Shown: in pieces, positions 1 through 9,608 of the stretch | How the letters are laid out: each line of letters begins with the position of its first letter | How positions within the stretch are numbered: the first letter of the stretch is position 1 | Origin: Areca catechu | Lineage: Eukaryota; Streptophyta; Magnoliopsida; Arecales; Arecaceae | Direction: 5' to 3' | Assembly (NCBI GenBank): GCA_021397845.1 | Contig: CM038050.1 | Location: 112,767,891-112,831,890 of the forward strand | DNA length: 64,000 nucleotides | Position numbers and translations under genes: made by a program | Notes under the pieces: model-generated | What the model saw: the letters and a program-made list of their open reading frames with translations, nothing else | What the model was told of the DNA's origin: nothing | Database searches by the model: none

Positions 1-259
1 GCTGCGATCTTCACAGACATTGTCAGGTACACCCCTCTACCTCCAGTAGTTTTATTGTAGGAGAACTTGCCCTAACCGAGGCTTCTCAGCCCCGGCGGTC
101 CTTCTTTGCTACTTTTCTAGGTCCTAATCTGCATGCTGATCTTCAAAAATTCATACAAAATTCCCTACAAATAATTTTGATCTGAAATTTGGGAATTAAT
201 CACCTAACTCAACATGTAAAACATATAAAAAAAATTGCATGCATATTAGTTCCGCATCA
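1..259. mobile_element. Partial LTR of family X (right end only)
   Basis: The sequence resembles the right-hand part of the solo LTR at 33699-34934: both share a stretch around 'ccaggtacac', a 'cttctcagcc' block, and an end of the form ATGCATG...TTCC(G/A)CATCA. It stops at CA (258-259). The next bases (260 on) read straight into the antisense ORF of the Tat-type gypsy element, so the LTR was inserted there. The left end and the second target-site copy lie outside the window. There is no coding sequence. Confidence 0.75.
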
Positions 260-932
260 TTGGAACAATCCATCAAGGAGAATCAGGAGAGGATGGAAGA
301 TCTGACCAAGGTGGCTGAGGAGGAAACCAAGAGGGCTGAATAGGCATCCTTAAGAGCTAGAAAGGCATCTTTAAGGGCCGAAGAGGCAGCCCTAGAGTCT
401 GAGGTAGCTAGGAGAGAGTTCGATGTCATGAAAGAGCTGGTGAGTAGAGCTGTAGTGGATTTCAAGAAGTCCTCACAGTTCTAACAGGAAATGAATGAGG
501 CGACCTTATATAGCTACCAGCACAATTTTAACGTTGGACTCGCCAAGGTCAGTGGGGTTTTCTAACATTGATCTTTCTACTGTCCCTTCTTTCAACATTG
601 CAGAAGAAGAAGAGGAGGGAGCCGAGGCCGAAGAGGAGATCGAAGGGTTGTCAAGTCCGAGAGAGGATATCCCACTCGTGGTCGAGGCTCCCAATGCAAC
701 TTCGATCCAGTTCAAAGAGGCTGAAGAGGTGCCAGACTTGAGGGAAAAAACTCCTGTCGCAGCCAAAGACTTGAATGTGATCCCAATCCTGGCCCAAGAG
801 GGAGTCCGAGCCGAGGAGGACGTCCGGGTTGAAGATCCTTTGGGCTCAACCCAATTTGAGGAAACTCTCTCCATGCAAATTGATAGATTGCTTCAATCTT
901 GTGATGCTGGTTCTCCTCCAGCCAATGCTTAG
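260..932 (+). pseudogene. Antisense ORF 1 of Tat element (C-terminal fragment, broken)
   Basis: In the frame of position 260 the translation is a Glu/Ala/Arg-rich heptad region typical of a coiled coil. It has two in-frame stops, then an aromatic 'SY..NF' block near 510. A frameshift moves into the frame of 495-932, which gives a short hydrophobic stretch and an acidic tail ending at 932. A coiled coil followed by an F/Y-rich block and an acidic tail is the layout of extra ORFs known from Tat-lineage elements; their function is unknown. The N-terminal part is cut off by the family X LTR ending at 259. The block resembles the matching part of the ORF at 1497-2234, suggesting an old duplication. 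Not translatable as it stands. Confidence 0.6.
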
Positions 933-1547
933 GGGTCTTTGTAGTTTTAAGTGTCATATCTCTTCCTTATTCTCCTCTGAAATGTAATTGACTATTCTGA
1001 ATTTCCAAGTAAATTTCTCCTTTCTGTACGTGTCATGTCACATTTTTTGAATATGATTTGAATGAGATTGCTGGCTTTGGTAATGACTTGAATTACATTG
1101 CTCTTCTTTTTGTTTGGTCGAGAAACTGGAGCCAAAGATTGTTCGGCTCATGGATGGCGTCGAAGACGAGTTTTGAAGAAAAATTGGAATGCCATTGCCA
1201 AAGACTGACCACGATCAAGCCAGGCTGATCTCAGCCTTCTTTCATAATTAATCCATCCATCTAGGAATGGACACGACAGACAGGTATCATTTTCCTATTG
1301 TCTGCTGATTAAGAAACATTGATTATGATTCTCATTGCCCGCGTCGAGTGTGTCGATATTCGAACAGTCACATTTTCATGCATCCCGGGTGCCGCCATAT
1401 CCTTCCTTTCGAAAAGGGAGCCATTAATGCCGTCGCCGCATGATGAAGATTCTTCGGGATTTGAAGTACCGGCGGTTGCCATCCCAAGAGTAGTTATTGG
1501 TGATTGTACCACTCTCGAGTGGTCATTTGGGGTTTCGAGGTATCGCT
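933..1547. other. Spacer between the two antisense ORFs
   Basis: AT-rich 3' flank of antisense ORF 1 (933-1130), then a more GC-balanced stretch that leads into the promoter-like block before antisense ORF 2. The open frame at 1319-1609 lies across this promoter-like stretch and shows no recognisable protein features. I see no repeat or further gene here. Confidence 0.4.
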
Positions 1548-2234
1548 CCGACACGTGGCACCCTTTGGTGTGTCTGGAAATGGCATGGAGCATGTTTTCC
1601 TGTGGCTAGTCATGGGTGTAAGGTCTTTATAAATGGGACCCTGCTTCCTCTTGTCAAAGGCCATCGCAATTTCAGACTCCCATTTTGGAAGTTTCTCTTC
1701 TTCCTCCAGCATTTTAGTAGAATAAAGTTCAGTGTTCCCGAGCTTCGAAGGGTGGTGAAGAAGAGGGCCATTAGTGCCGGAGCAAGGGGCAGCCCAGGAT
1801 TTCTCGGGCTGAGCGACGATGATGACATAGTCGTTTATTGCTTGGAGAGAAGGGTCTACATCCTGGAGGCTCAACTGGAGGAGGCCAGAGCTCAGGTCGA
1901 GGCTACCATCGCAGAGGCAGTGGAGGCCAGGAAGAAGGTGGCAGACGCCATCTCAGATTTTAAGGCATTTTCTGCTTTCAAGGAGGAGATCGTCGAGACG
2001 GCTCTGGATTCCTACCACCAAGGGTTCCAAGAGTGCAGGGATAAGGCCTTCAAGTACTATAACTTGAAGGGTCTTGGCAACATCAAGCCGTCCATCCCCT
2101 TTCCTGGACACGAATTTGATTTTGACTTCGAAGAGGAGTCAGATTCTGATCCAGATGGAAACCCCGAGGCTCCTTCATCCTCCTTACAAGATGCCCTCCG
2201 CCGGTATGGGAAAGGGCCGGCAGGTGGACAATAG
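1497..2234 (+). CDS. Antisense ORF 2 of Tat element (coiled-coil protein of unknown function)
   Basis: Open frame of 245 codons ending TAG at 2232-2234. The first part overlaps the promoter-like block, so the genuine coding part probably begins around 1700; no ATG in this frame lies downstream of the TATA box, and the original start may be lost or reached by splicing. Residues from about 105 contain an acidic DDDD patch, then a long amphipathic helix rich in E/A/V (a coiled coil), a 'SYHQGF' block, a 'KYYNLKGL' block, and an acidic Asp/Glu-rich tail. This is the architecture of antisense ORFs found between pol and the 3' LTR in Tat-lineage elements. Function is unknown. It is the longest uninterrupted frame in this element. 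Confidence 0.55.
   Translation: MVIVPLSSGHLGFRGIAPTRGTLWCVWKWHGACFPVASHGCKVFINGTLLPLVKGHRNFRLPFWKFLFFLQHFSRIKFSVPELRRVVKKRAISAGARGSPGFLGLSDDDDIVVYCLERRVYILEAQLEEARAQVEATIAEAVEARKKVADAISDFKAFSAFKEEIVETALDSYHQGFQECRDKAFKYYNLKGLGNIKPSIPFPGHEFDFDFEEESDSDPDGNPEAPSSSLQDALRRYGKGPAGGQ
1548..1640 (+). promoter_or_regulatory. Promoter-like block of antisense ORF 2 (G-box plus TATA box)
   Basis: A CACGTGGC element (1552-1559), the core of plant G-box/ABRE sites, lies about 70 bp upstream of a canonical TATA box, TTATAAAT (around 1627-1634), on the plus strand. This strand is opposite to the retrotransposon's own transcription. A pyrimidine-rich leader follows, leading into the ORF. The sites are directly visible; promoter activity is inferred. 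Confidence 0.5.
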
Positions 2235-2845
2235 ATGTGCTTTCCCATTTCCTACAATTTTTCTCTTTTTTTTTTATTTTTTTTGGCAAAGATGCAAAAG
2301 AAATGAAGGCACTAATTTTTTTTCTCATTTTTTTTTTTCTGTGAATGATATTTCTTAGAATTCCATGAAATATGAATTCAAAAATTTGATGTTGGTAAAG
2401 TGAGTGATGTAAAATCACTTCTGCATGTTTTCGGGTTTTTCGTAGGGGATAGCATCTATGCTACCCTTGTGCATCTCTGTCATGATCAAGGTAGGCTATT
2501 TAGGCCCACCCCAATGCATCTTCAGACTTACCATAGGGTAGGCTATAAAAACCATCCCTGTGCCTTCTTTGGTGTAAGGTAGGTTGATTAGGCCCGCCCC
2601 AGCACATTTTCGGGTTTTTCATAAGGTAGGTTACTTAAACCATCTTTGTGCCTTTGATCTTCTTAGCGACCTGATTGGGCTGTCCGTTACGCTCCTCGGA
2701 CATACCGATAAGGTTAGCGGATCAGACTTTCCTTTGCATCATTGGCCGATTCCTTAGATCGTGCCATTCAGGCCATTGTCATTTAGTTGATGCAACGGGC
2801 CATTCAGAGTTGTGCAAATTTGCATGAACAATTTTTGGGGTTTGT
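2235..2845. other. Spacer between antisense ORF 2 and pol (element 3' untranslated region)
   Basis: Begins with poly-T-rich tracts (2265-2340) and continues through degenerate tandem repeats (separate entry) to the pol stop at 2846. Such hypervariable, repeat-prone regions between pol and the 3' LTR are known in Tat/Ogre-type elements. No gene is seen. Confidence 0.5.
2424..2660. repeat. Degenerate 88-bp dimeric tandem repeat
   Basis: Four 'GTAGG(C/T)T' starts at 2491, 2538, 2579 and 2626. The first and third units share 'TTAGGCCC(A/G)CCCC', and the second and fourth share 'AAACCAT(C)...TGTGCCTT', giving a period of 88 bp for the pair. A further half-unit with 'TTTTCGGGTTTTTC' lies at about 2427. 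Roughly 2.5 diverged copies. Confidence 0.6.
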
Positions 2846-3929
2846 TTATTGATAGTATTTACGAAGGTTTTGTATATTCCATGGCCGGGATAGAATTTTA
2901 CCATCCAGGGTCTTGAGTCGATATGTTCTTGAACGTACGACTTCTTCAGCTTGGTATGGACCTTCCCAGTTGGGGGAAAGCTTACCCTATTCTGTTGGCC
3001 TGGATACTTCTGCCCTTCGCAGCACCATGTCCCCTGTGTAGAAGATTTGCTTCTTTACTCTGGAATTATAATACTTGGCGACCTTTTTCTGGTATGTCGC
3101 CATTCTTATTTGGGCCTGAAGCCTAGTGCTCGGTAACAGATCTAGGTCAACTCTCCTGCGATCAGAGTTTTCAGGCTCTTCATAATTATCAATTCTGAAA
3201 GATTGGAGAGAGACTTTGATAGGAAGAACGGCTTCGATACCGTATGCCAGGTTAAATGGAGACTCGCCGATGGCTATCCTCGGTGTAGTTCTATATGCCT
3301 AGAGAATGAAGGTCAGCTCTTCTGCCCAAAGTCCTTTGGCGGCATTCAACCTCGTCTTCAGACCGTGAAGAATGGTCTGATTAGTTACTTTGGCCTCTCC
3401 ATTGGACTGTGGGTGGGCAACGGAAGTCAGCCTGTGTTGCACATGGTACCAAGCACAGAAGTCTTTAAACTTTGGATTATCGAACTGCCTCCCGTTGTCA
3501 GTGATTATTGTGTGTGGAATCCCGAACCAAAATATGATGGAGTTTTTGATAAAATTCTCAACCTTGCATTCCATGATTTGAGCCAGTGGTTCGGCTTTAA
3601 TCCACTTTGTGAAGTAATTAATAGCCACCAAGAGAAATTTCCTCTGCTCAGATACGGGCAAAAATGGGTGAAGAATATCCATCCCCCACTGAGCAAAAGG
3701 CCAAGGAGCTGTTAGCTAGGTCAAGTGACTTGCTGGTTGTCTCTGAATATTGGCATATCTCTGGCATTGATTACATCTTCGCACGAAGTCGGCCGAGTCC
3801 TTTTGGATAGAGGGCCAATAATATCCTTAGCGTATAACTTTATATGCTAAGGACTTGCCCCGATCACCACATATCCCCTCGTGGACCTCTCTCAAGGCGT
3901 AGTCAGCATCTGACGGTCCCAAGAATTTT
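2846..3929 (-). pseudogene. Ty3/gypsy integrase domain of H1
   Basis: On the minus strand the sequence runs from the linker and zinc-finger-like region (a 'CNQC' pair near 3760) into the catalytic core: a 'WGMD' first Asp, a 'TDNGRQFDN' second Asp, and the usual Glu replaced or shifted in 'SNGEAKVTNQ'. It ends with a C-terminal segment (conceptual 'NWEGPYQAEEV') and stops with TAA at 2846-2848. Stops after the 'RLAYKVIR'-like segment and near 3299, plus a frameshift near 2960, break the frame. The product would join cDNA to host DNA. It lies last in pol, as expected for Ty3/gypsy. Confidence 0.85.
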
Positions 3930-4546
3930 AGCAGGGGCTGAGAGAATGATCTTTTGTAAAGAACTCCGTCTAAGATGATATATTGAGATGCCATCCAGTG
4001 GATCTTTTTGGCCTCTACCTTGTCTTCTGGCAGCACACCCTCGTTTAAGAATTTGATGATGGGTTCCATCCAGCTTGGCTCGATCTCAATTTGGTGCACT
4101 TCCATAACTTCTTCAACTATACTTGGGACTTCAAGGTGTTCAACGAAGGTGTGACCAAGGGATTCCGAGGTTGTAGTGGCAAGTCGAGACAATGCATCTG
4201 CTCGAGAGTTCTCCAATCGGGTAATATGAATGATTTCAAAGTATTCCAGTTGAGAAGATAAGTTTTGTACTTTTTCTAGGTACCGCACCATGGTGGGGTC
4301 CCTGGCTTCATATTCTCATTTAACTTGATTTATCACCAACTGGGAGTCCAAAAAAGCCTGGAGCCTTCGAACTCCTAAATTCTTGGTGATCCAAAGTCCT
4401 GCAAGCAAGGCTTCGTATTCAGCCTGGTTATTCGAAGTATGGAAGGAGAACCGAAGTGCGTACTCCACTGTGTAATCGTCGGGTTCATCCAGTATAAGGC
4501 CGGCTCCGCATCCAGTAGAATTGAAAGCTCCGTCCACATGGAGCAC
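3930..4546 (-). pseudogene. Second (archaeal-type) RNase H domain of H1 pol
   Basis: The four acidic catalytic positions can all be seen: 'LHVDGAFN' (Asp), 'NNQAEYEAL' (Glu), 'FLDSQLV' (Asp) and 'RADALSRL' (Asp). An additional RNase H after the degenerate gypsy-type one is a known acquisition of the Tat lineage. One in-frame stop near 4316 and a frame change near 4546 separate it from its neighbours. It continues into the RNase H-integrase linker. It would digest the RNA strand of the RNA/cDNA hybrid. Confidence 0.85.
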
Positions 4547-4641
4547 CCAATCAGTCTCCGTATTCTTAAGGTTTCTTTTTTTGCTGGAGGCACTTCATCT
4601 TCAGACTTTCAGGTGCACTCAGCCAGGAAATCTGAGAGCAC

Positions 4642-5034
4642 CTAGGTCTTTATAGCCGATCGAGGCTGAAAGCTAATGTCGAACTTGTTTAGTTTCATAG
4701 CCCACTTGGCTATCCTTTTGGAGGTTTTAGGGCATCGAAGAATGGCTTTGAGGGGTTGATCGGTCAGCACCACGATGGCATGGGCATGGAAGTGAGGCCA
4801 TTGTCGCTTTGCCATAATTATTAGAGAGTAGATCAGCTTCTGCATTTTCGAATACCTTATTTCAGCATCATGCAGAACTTTGCTGATGTAGTAGATCAGC
4901 TTGTGAGAGCCGTCTTCTTCTCTTCGGACAAGGACTGAACTGACTGCCTCGTCCAAGGCGGAAAGGTATAAATAGAGCACCTCCCCCTCTCGAGGTTTAG
5001 AAAGTAAAAGCAGGGTCTCTAAGTACTTTTTCAA
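4642..5034 (-). pseudogene. Gypsy-type RNase H (degenerate) of H1 pol
   Basis: 130-residue frame containing the 'LYLSALDEAVSSVLVR' start, the 'IYYISKVLHDAEIRYSKMQKL' helix, and the 'RIAKWAMKLNKFDISFQPRSAIK' end. This is the ancestral Ty3/gypsy RNase H position directly after RT. In Tat elements this copy is usually degenerate and acts as a connection domain, with catalysis moved to the second RNase H that follows here. Between 5034 and 5329 the coding frame is interrupted by several stops. Confidence 0.8.
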
Positions 5035-5328
5035 CTCTTCAAAGGCAGTACGACAGTCTTCAGTCCACTCAAAACCTCGAGACTGTCGAAGTACCTTGAA
5101 AAATGGAAGACATTTCTCGGTTGAGCGAGAGATAAACCTGCTTAAAGAGGCGATCCTCCCTGTCAGTTATTGGACTTCCTTCTTGCAGGATGGATGCCTC
5201 ATGTCTTTGAGGGCCTAAGTTTTCTCAGGATTTGCTTCAATCGCTTGCTTGGTAATGAGGAAACCTAGAAACTTACTCGAGGTAACTCTAAAGGTGCACT
5301 TCATCAGGTTTAGCTTCATTCGATGATG

Positions 5329-5820
5329 TCACAAGGTGCTGAATGATTCCCCCAGGTCCTGGATGTGATCATTTTTAAGGAGGCTTTTGATGATCATGTC
5401 GTTGACATAGGCTTCCAGGTTTCTCCCCAACTGCTCCTTGAACATCTTGTTAATCAACCTCTGAAAAGTTGCTCCAGCATTCTTGAGCCCAAATGGCATC
5501 ATCTTGTAACAATATAGACCTTTGTCGGTGATGAAGGCCATCTTCTCTTCATCCCGGGGGTCCATTTGGATCTGATTGTAGCCAGAGAAAGCATCCATGA
5601 AACTTAGCAGTTGGTGGCCAGCAGTGGTGTCGACCAATTGGTCGATCTTTGGAAGAGGAAAATTATCCTTTGGGTAAGCATTATTAAGGTCTGTGTAGTC
5701 GATGCAGGTTCTCCATTTGTCATTATCTTTCTTTATCATTACCATATTGGCCAACCACTCAGGATAGTGGGCTTCCCGGATGAACCCTGCCTTGAGGAGC
5801 TTGCTCACCTCTTCATCTAT
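5329..5820 (-). pseudogene. Reverse transcriptase of H1 (catalytic Asp mutated)
   Basis: RT fingers and palm are recognisable: 'RTCIDYTDLNNAYPKDNFPLPKIDQLVD', 'FMDAFSGYNQI', 'MMPFGLKNAGATFQRL'. The polymerase box reads YVND at about 5400-5411, where the family has YVDD, so one of the two catalytic aspartates is Asn; a G-to-A change in a CpG context explains it. A one-base frameshift near 5830 separates this frame from the upstream pol segment. The protein would copy element RNA into cDNA; this copy is dead. Confidence 0.9.
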
Positions 5821-7141
5821 TGCTTTATTTCTTTCAGGGGCAAAGCTTCTCTTCTTTTAGCAGACTGGTTTATACCCAGGGGCAACTTCCAGCCAAGATT
5901 GATCACTTCGGCAGGAATTTCTGGTATGTCCGAAGTCGACCAGGCGAAGACATCAGCATTATCCCTGAGAAAGTAGATCAGCTCAATTCTGGTTTTTCTA
6001 TCAAGCATACTTCCGATCTGCACGACCTTGGTGGGGTCCTCCTTAGTTAAGGGTACCGAGACAGTTCTTTCCATGGGTTCACCAGAATCTATAGTCAAGT
6101 CCCTCGGATCTAGCGGATCCTAAGTGGTAGGATCATTAGAGTGTTTGTCCTAATCATCAAGCATTGTCGTGCCATTCTCTGGTCTTCTCTTACTTCTCCC
6201 ACATAATTTCTGGTGGGAAAGCACACCAGGAGGTAGTAGGATGACACTACAGTCCGGAATTTATTCAAGGCAGGCCATCCCAAAATGATGTTATTGGCTC
6301 AAGGGGTTCGAATTACCGTGAAATTGATCGGTAGTATCTTTTATCGAGATTCGATATCGAGGGTTACAGGTAGTATTATTTCTCCCTCGGTATCAACCTG
6401 ATTACCTCCAAAGCCGATAAGTGGTATAGGGGACCTCCGTAGTTTGTCTCTAGGCAAACATATTTGAGAGAATACATGTAGATCAAGACATCAATCGAAC
6501 TTTCATTATCAACTAGGATTTGTTGTAATCATAATTGGCCACAACGACCGAGATTATAATAGGATCGTCATGCAGGAGCCGAACTCTTGCAAGGTCATCG
6601 TCGGAGAAGAGGATACGTTGTTGTCCTTGAGTCGCTTCGGGATATCATCTTCGTCTCTTCTCCAATTGACAGGTCGATGTATCATCCCCATGCCTCCATT
6701 TGTGGGCCTTTGATTTGGCAGTTCAGCCTCTTCAAGAGTCGATTGGGGGACAGTGGCTTCTGACTAAGGTCCTTGGTGACTGATATACTGCCCCAAATAC
6801 CCTCTCTTGATGAGATATTCTATTGCATCTCTTAGTTGGATGCACTTTTCGGTGTTATGGTCGTGGTCCCGGTGGAATAGATAGTTTTTATTCCTGTTCC
6901 TTGCAGAAGAGGATGCCTTCGTGGGACGTGGCCACTGGAGATAGTTTTCTTTCTCTATCTCTAAGAGAATCTTTTCACGAGAGAGGTTGAGGGGGGTATA
7001 AGAGTCGAATCTCCCACCCGATGTTCTGGGCCTAGAAGGACTCCTTCGGTGGTCGGCATACTTGTTGTTATTTTTGAAAGTAGGGGGGCCTTGTCCCCTG
7101 TTGCTTTTTTTCTTTGAAGGGGGCTTCCCTTCGATTAGTCA
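5817..7141 (-). pseudogene. gag C-terminal/protease/pol N-terminal region of H1
   Basis: 5817-6098 is an open frame with 'LTKEDPTKVVQIGS' and 'FLRDNADVFAWSTSDIPEIP', the segment that precedes RT in Tat elements. Upstream, 6100-6640 is heavily broken but contains a recognisable 'FSDDDLARVRLLHDDPIIIS' block followed by the protease. The expected D-(T/S)-G triad there reads 'VDNES', so the aspartic protease active site appears lost. 6640-7141 has the gag/protease linker with many stops. Confidence 0.65.
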
Positions 7142-8203
7142 TCAGTTTGCCACCTGCTCTTCAGCATCGGCGTATTTTTGAGCCCTCGACAAGAGCTCAG
7201 CGTAGCTATTGGAAAACTTTTTATCCAGGGTAAAGGTGAGCCTGGATGTGCAAAGTCCCTTCTTCAGTGCAGACATGGCCACATGCTCATTGAGATCGGG
7301 GATCTCGAGTGTGGCCGCATTAAATTTGGAGATGTAACCTTGCAGACTTTCTTCTTCATTCTGATGAAGGAGGAATAGTGTATCCGTGTTCCGGGGGGTC
7401 TTGCGATAAGTCCTGAAATGCAAGACAAACTATTTTTCTAACTCAGAGAAGGAATCGATGGTATCTGGACGTATGCTCGAGTACCACATCCGAGTGGCTT
7501 TTTTCAAGGTGGCTGGGAATGCGAGGCAGTACATTGTATCTGAAGCTTCCTAGATCATCATATGGGCCTTAAAGCTACCCAGATGGTCAAAAGGATCGGA
7601 GATGCTGTCGTAGGGTTCCATCTAGGGGACCCTGAAGTGCCGAGGGATGACTTCGGCCATGACATAGTCGATGTAGGGCGGGCGCAGATCACACATTGCT
7701 AAATCATTATGATCTCTCTGCTCCCGTATTCTTGCCATCTCCGATTCAATAGCCTTGAATTTCCCATCATAATCTGGGAGAGCCTGCTTTGGCACATTCT
7801 CTACAGGAGTAGAGTTTTCAGAAGAGGGTGAGGAAGTTTGCCTAGGTCTTTTCCCTTTCTGAGGGAAATCAGTGGGCCTAGGCATTCTTGAACTTCGACC
7901 TTCAAGAGGGGGCCGAGGACGGGGGGAGAGATGTGTGGACCCCTCTCTAGGGGCTCTCTTCCTCCGGGATTGAGAGCTATGTCTGGAGGTGGCCGGCGGA
8001 TGCGCTACCTTAAAAGCTCTATCTTGGAAGTCCTGAACCATAGCCGTGAGGGTGGTGACCTGGTTCAGGAGGGCCTCGAATTGTTGCTGTCCCATGACGA
8101 TTGTGGGAGGTGGGATGTCATTCTCTACTAGGGGTGCATCCCCCTGGGTTGGAGCATGATTTTGACTCGTTGAGGCAACCTGAGTCTTCCCTCTTACCAT
8201 CAA
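7142..8203 (-). pseudogene. gag of Tat element H1
   Basis: The ATG at 8201-8203 opens a 193-codon frame with an N-terminal low-complexity stretch, 'VTTLTAMVQDFQDRAF' and an Arg/Ser/Pro-rich linker. After a stop at 7622 the capsid continues in broken form ('MEPYDSISDPFDHLGSFKA', then 'FRTYRKTPRNTDTLFLLHQNEEESLQGYISKFN' at 7423-7330), ending 'AEEQVAN'. The 'QNEEESL..Y..RFN' segment is characteristic of plant gypsy capsid proteins. The product would form the virus-like particle. At least three stops or frame changes are present. Confidence 0.85.
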
Positions 8204-8284
8204 AAACTTTTTTCTTCTCCTTAGTCAAGGAGGGGAGCTTAACAATGCAAATTGCATAGAGAGCCCCTTCCTGACATGCCAATC

Positions 8285-9176
8285 TGTTGGCGTAGAGTCT
8301 CTTTTCTGACCGGGCGAGCTACTAGATCGCAGGCCTGCTCCCTGGTTTACCTGCAAAACAAATCCCTGGCCGGAGTTGCTTCAGTGGGGGACACTCTGAT
8401 GCCTAAGTCAGAGACGGGCTCCAGCCACAAAATGGGGAAGATTCTGAGGAGGATTGAATGGAGAAAGGAAAGACTCCGAGATTTTCAGGGGTATCTTGTG
8501 CCTTACCTGGAGCATTCCCTCTTACCATTATTTATATGGAGTTGTCCAGCCTGCGGTTTTGATCTTCCTCTAGCAGTTACGATGGGGGAATTAATTTTTT
8601 TTCCATAATTTGGAACCGTTGGTAGTTATTGGATGGTTCCGACGGCCAGACCGAAGGCATTACCGCTAGAGTTACGCGCCACGATTATGTTCCAGAAATA
8701 GTCAATGATAACCATTGCTTGTCATGTTTGTAGATACTTGAGATAGGTTAAGAGCCCATCTTCAGACTTCCCTTTTAGAGAGATTTCCATGATTGAATTA
8801 GGGAATGTCTTCATCCTCGGATCCTCTCGAGACAGATCAAAGATCATGTCTTCGACATAGATCGAGGACTTAATCTTTGTCATAGACCGAAGACTATGTC
8901 TTCGACATAAACCAAAGACCATGTCTTCCGGATTCAGCGAAGGTTACTCCTTGGTTCGGGCTGAGGACCTTGTCTTCAGGAGCCGTAGAACTTGATCTTC
9001 GACATAACCCGAAGACATGGTCTTCGGGAGTCGTAGGCCCATTAAGAGTTTTGACTTGCCCATGAATTGCCTAGTTTTTCCCGAATACCTTGGTCCGAAG
9101 TTTACGGTTTGGAATAAATGTCTTCAGCCGGTTGAACCGGTTGGCTGGCTTGTACTTGGACCGAGATATCCCAACA
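8285..9176 (-). mobile_element. 5' LTR of gypsy element H1
   Basis: Bounded by inverted hexamers TGTTGG (8285-8290) and CCAACA (9171-9176), i.e. TG...CA on the minus strand. A TATA box (CATATAAATAATGG, minus strand, about 8528-8541) supports the orientation. Left of it the gag start follows after 82 bp. The adjacent host 5 bp are TAGAC; the partner copy would be beyond the left edge. Length 892 bp. Confidence 0.75.
8840..9030. repeat. Subterminal repeats in H1 LTR (GAAGAC-ATGTCTTCGACATA)
   Basis: About six degenerate copies of a 25-35 bp unit around 'ATGTCTTCGACATA' and 'GAAGACCATGTCTTC'. Each unit contains a short palindrome (GAAGAC/GTCTTC). They lie about 300-500 bp upstream of the TATA box in element orientation, i.e. 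in U3, where enhancer repeats commonly occur. Confidence 0.6.
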
Positions 9177-9396
9177 TAGACTTTTCGATCATCAAATATG
9201 TTTTGGGTCTACTCTATCAATAGTACTATATATATCCTTATTGCTATGGAAAATATAAGTATATATGTATCTGAAGTCTTTTTGACGGCTGAATCATCAT
9301 CCTATGCTCTTATATTTGATGAAGCTCTCTGGTGCCTGCTTTTTTCTTAAAAGTGGATAACCAAATTTTATTTTTGTTCAAAATTTGAGTATGCAG
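9177..9396 (+). other. Intron-like host DNA upstream of the aminotransferase exon
   Basis: AT-rich, with a pyrimidine-rich run (about 9340-9380) and an AG acceptor at 9395-9396 immediately before the exon match. Consistent with the 3' part of an intron. No other feature is seen. Confidence 0.5.
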
Positions 9397-9608
9397 ACTT
9401 GTTGTTGAGGCTTGGGGCTTGAAGAACTGCACATAGAAGGAAGAATGGTTTAGTGACACAATTAACTGCAGTGGTGGTTTCAACTTATATTGACAGTGCT
9501 GAGGTTGTTAGGAGGGGATGGAAGAGATACAATTTAAGCTTAGGTTTGGGCTTGAACAAAGTGGCAGGAAAGGTGTTAAGAATAGGACATCTGGGAAACC
9601 TCAATGAG
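9397..9608 (+). pseudogene. AGT1: Serine--glyoxylate aminotransferase exon (broken host gene fragment)
   Basis: The plus strand encodes 'VEAWGLKNC', a stop, 'KEEWFSDT', a one-base shift, 'TAVVVSTYIDSAEVVRR', and 'LSLGLGLNKVAGKVLRIGHL' followed by 'GNLNE'. This is the well-conserved C-terminal region of plant peroxisomal serine--glyoxylate aminotransferase, the PLP-dependent photorespiratory enzyme that makes hydroxypyruvate and glycine. The exon is preceded by a polypyrimidine/AG acceptor and followed by a GT donor (9609-9610), so this is genomic DNA and not a processed copy. The TAG stop and the shift near 9460 show it is a pseudogene or decayed fragment. No other exon of the gene is seen in the window. 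It is the only host-gene trace here. Confidence 0.85.

Larger units (their letters stand above)
260..9176 (-). mobile_element. Tat-lineage Ty3/gypsy retrotransposon H1 (minus strand, left end outside window)
   Basis: Read on the minus strand the order is 5' LTR (8285-9176), gag (8203 to about 7142), decayed protease, reverse transcriptase, a gypsy-type RNase H, a second archaeal-type RNase H, integrase (ending 2846), a repeat-bearing spacer, and ORFs in the opposite orientation (1497-2234 and 260-932). The dual RNase H arrangement and antisense ORFs downstream of pol are known traits of the plant Tat lineage. The 3' LTR must lie left of the window. Frameshifts and stops occur in every domain and the RT catalytic motif is mutated, so the copy cannot act autonomously. 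Confidence 0.85.

Noticed and set aside
1309..1874. Overlapping frames on both strands (1319-1609 plus, 1309-1593 and 1494-1874 minus)
   Set aside because: They cover the promoter-like stretch and start of antisense ORF 2 and show no family features.
3203..3715. 170-codon plus-strand frame
   Set aside because: It is the opposite-strand shadow of the H1 integrase; the minus strand encodes the recognisable domain.
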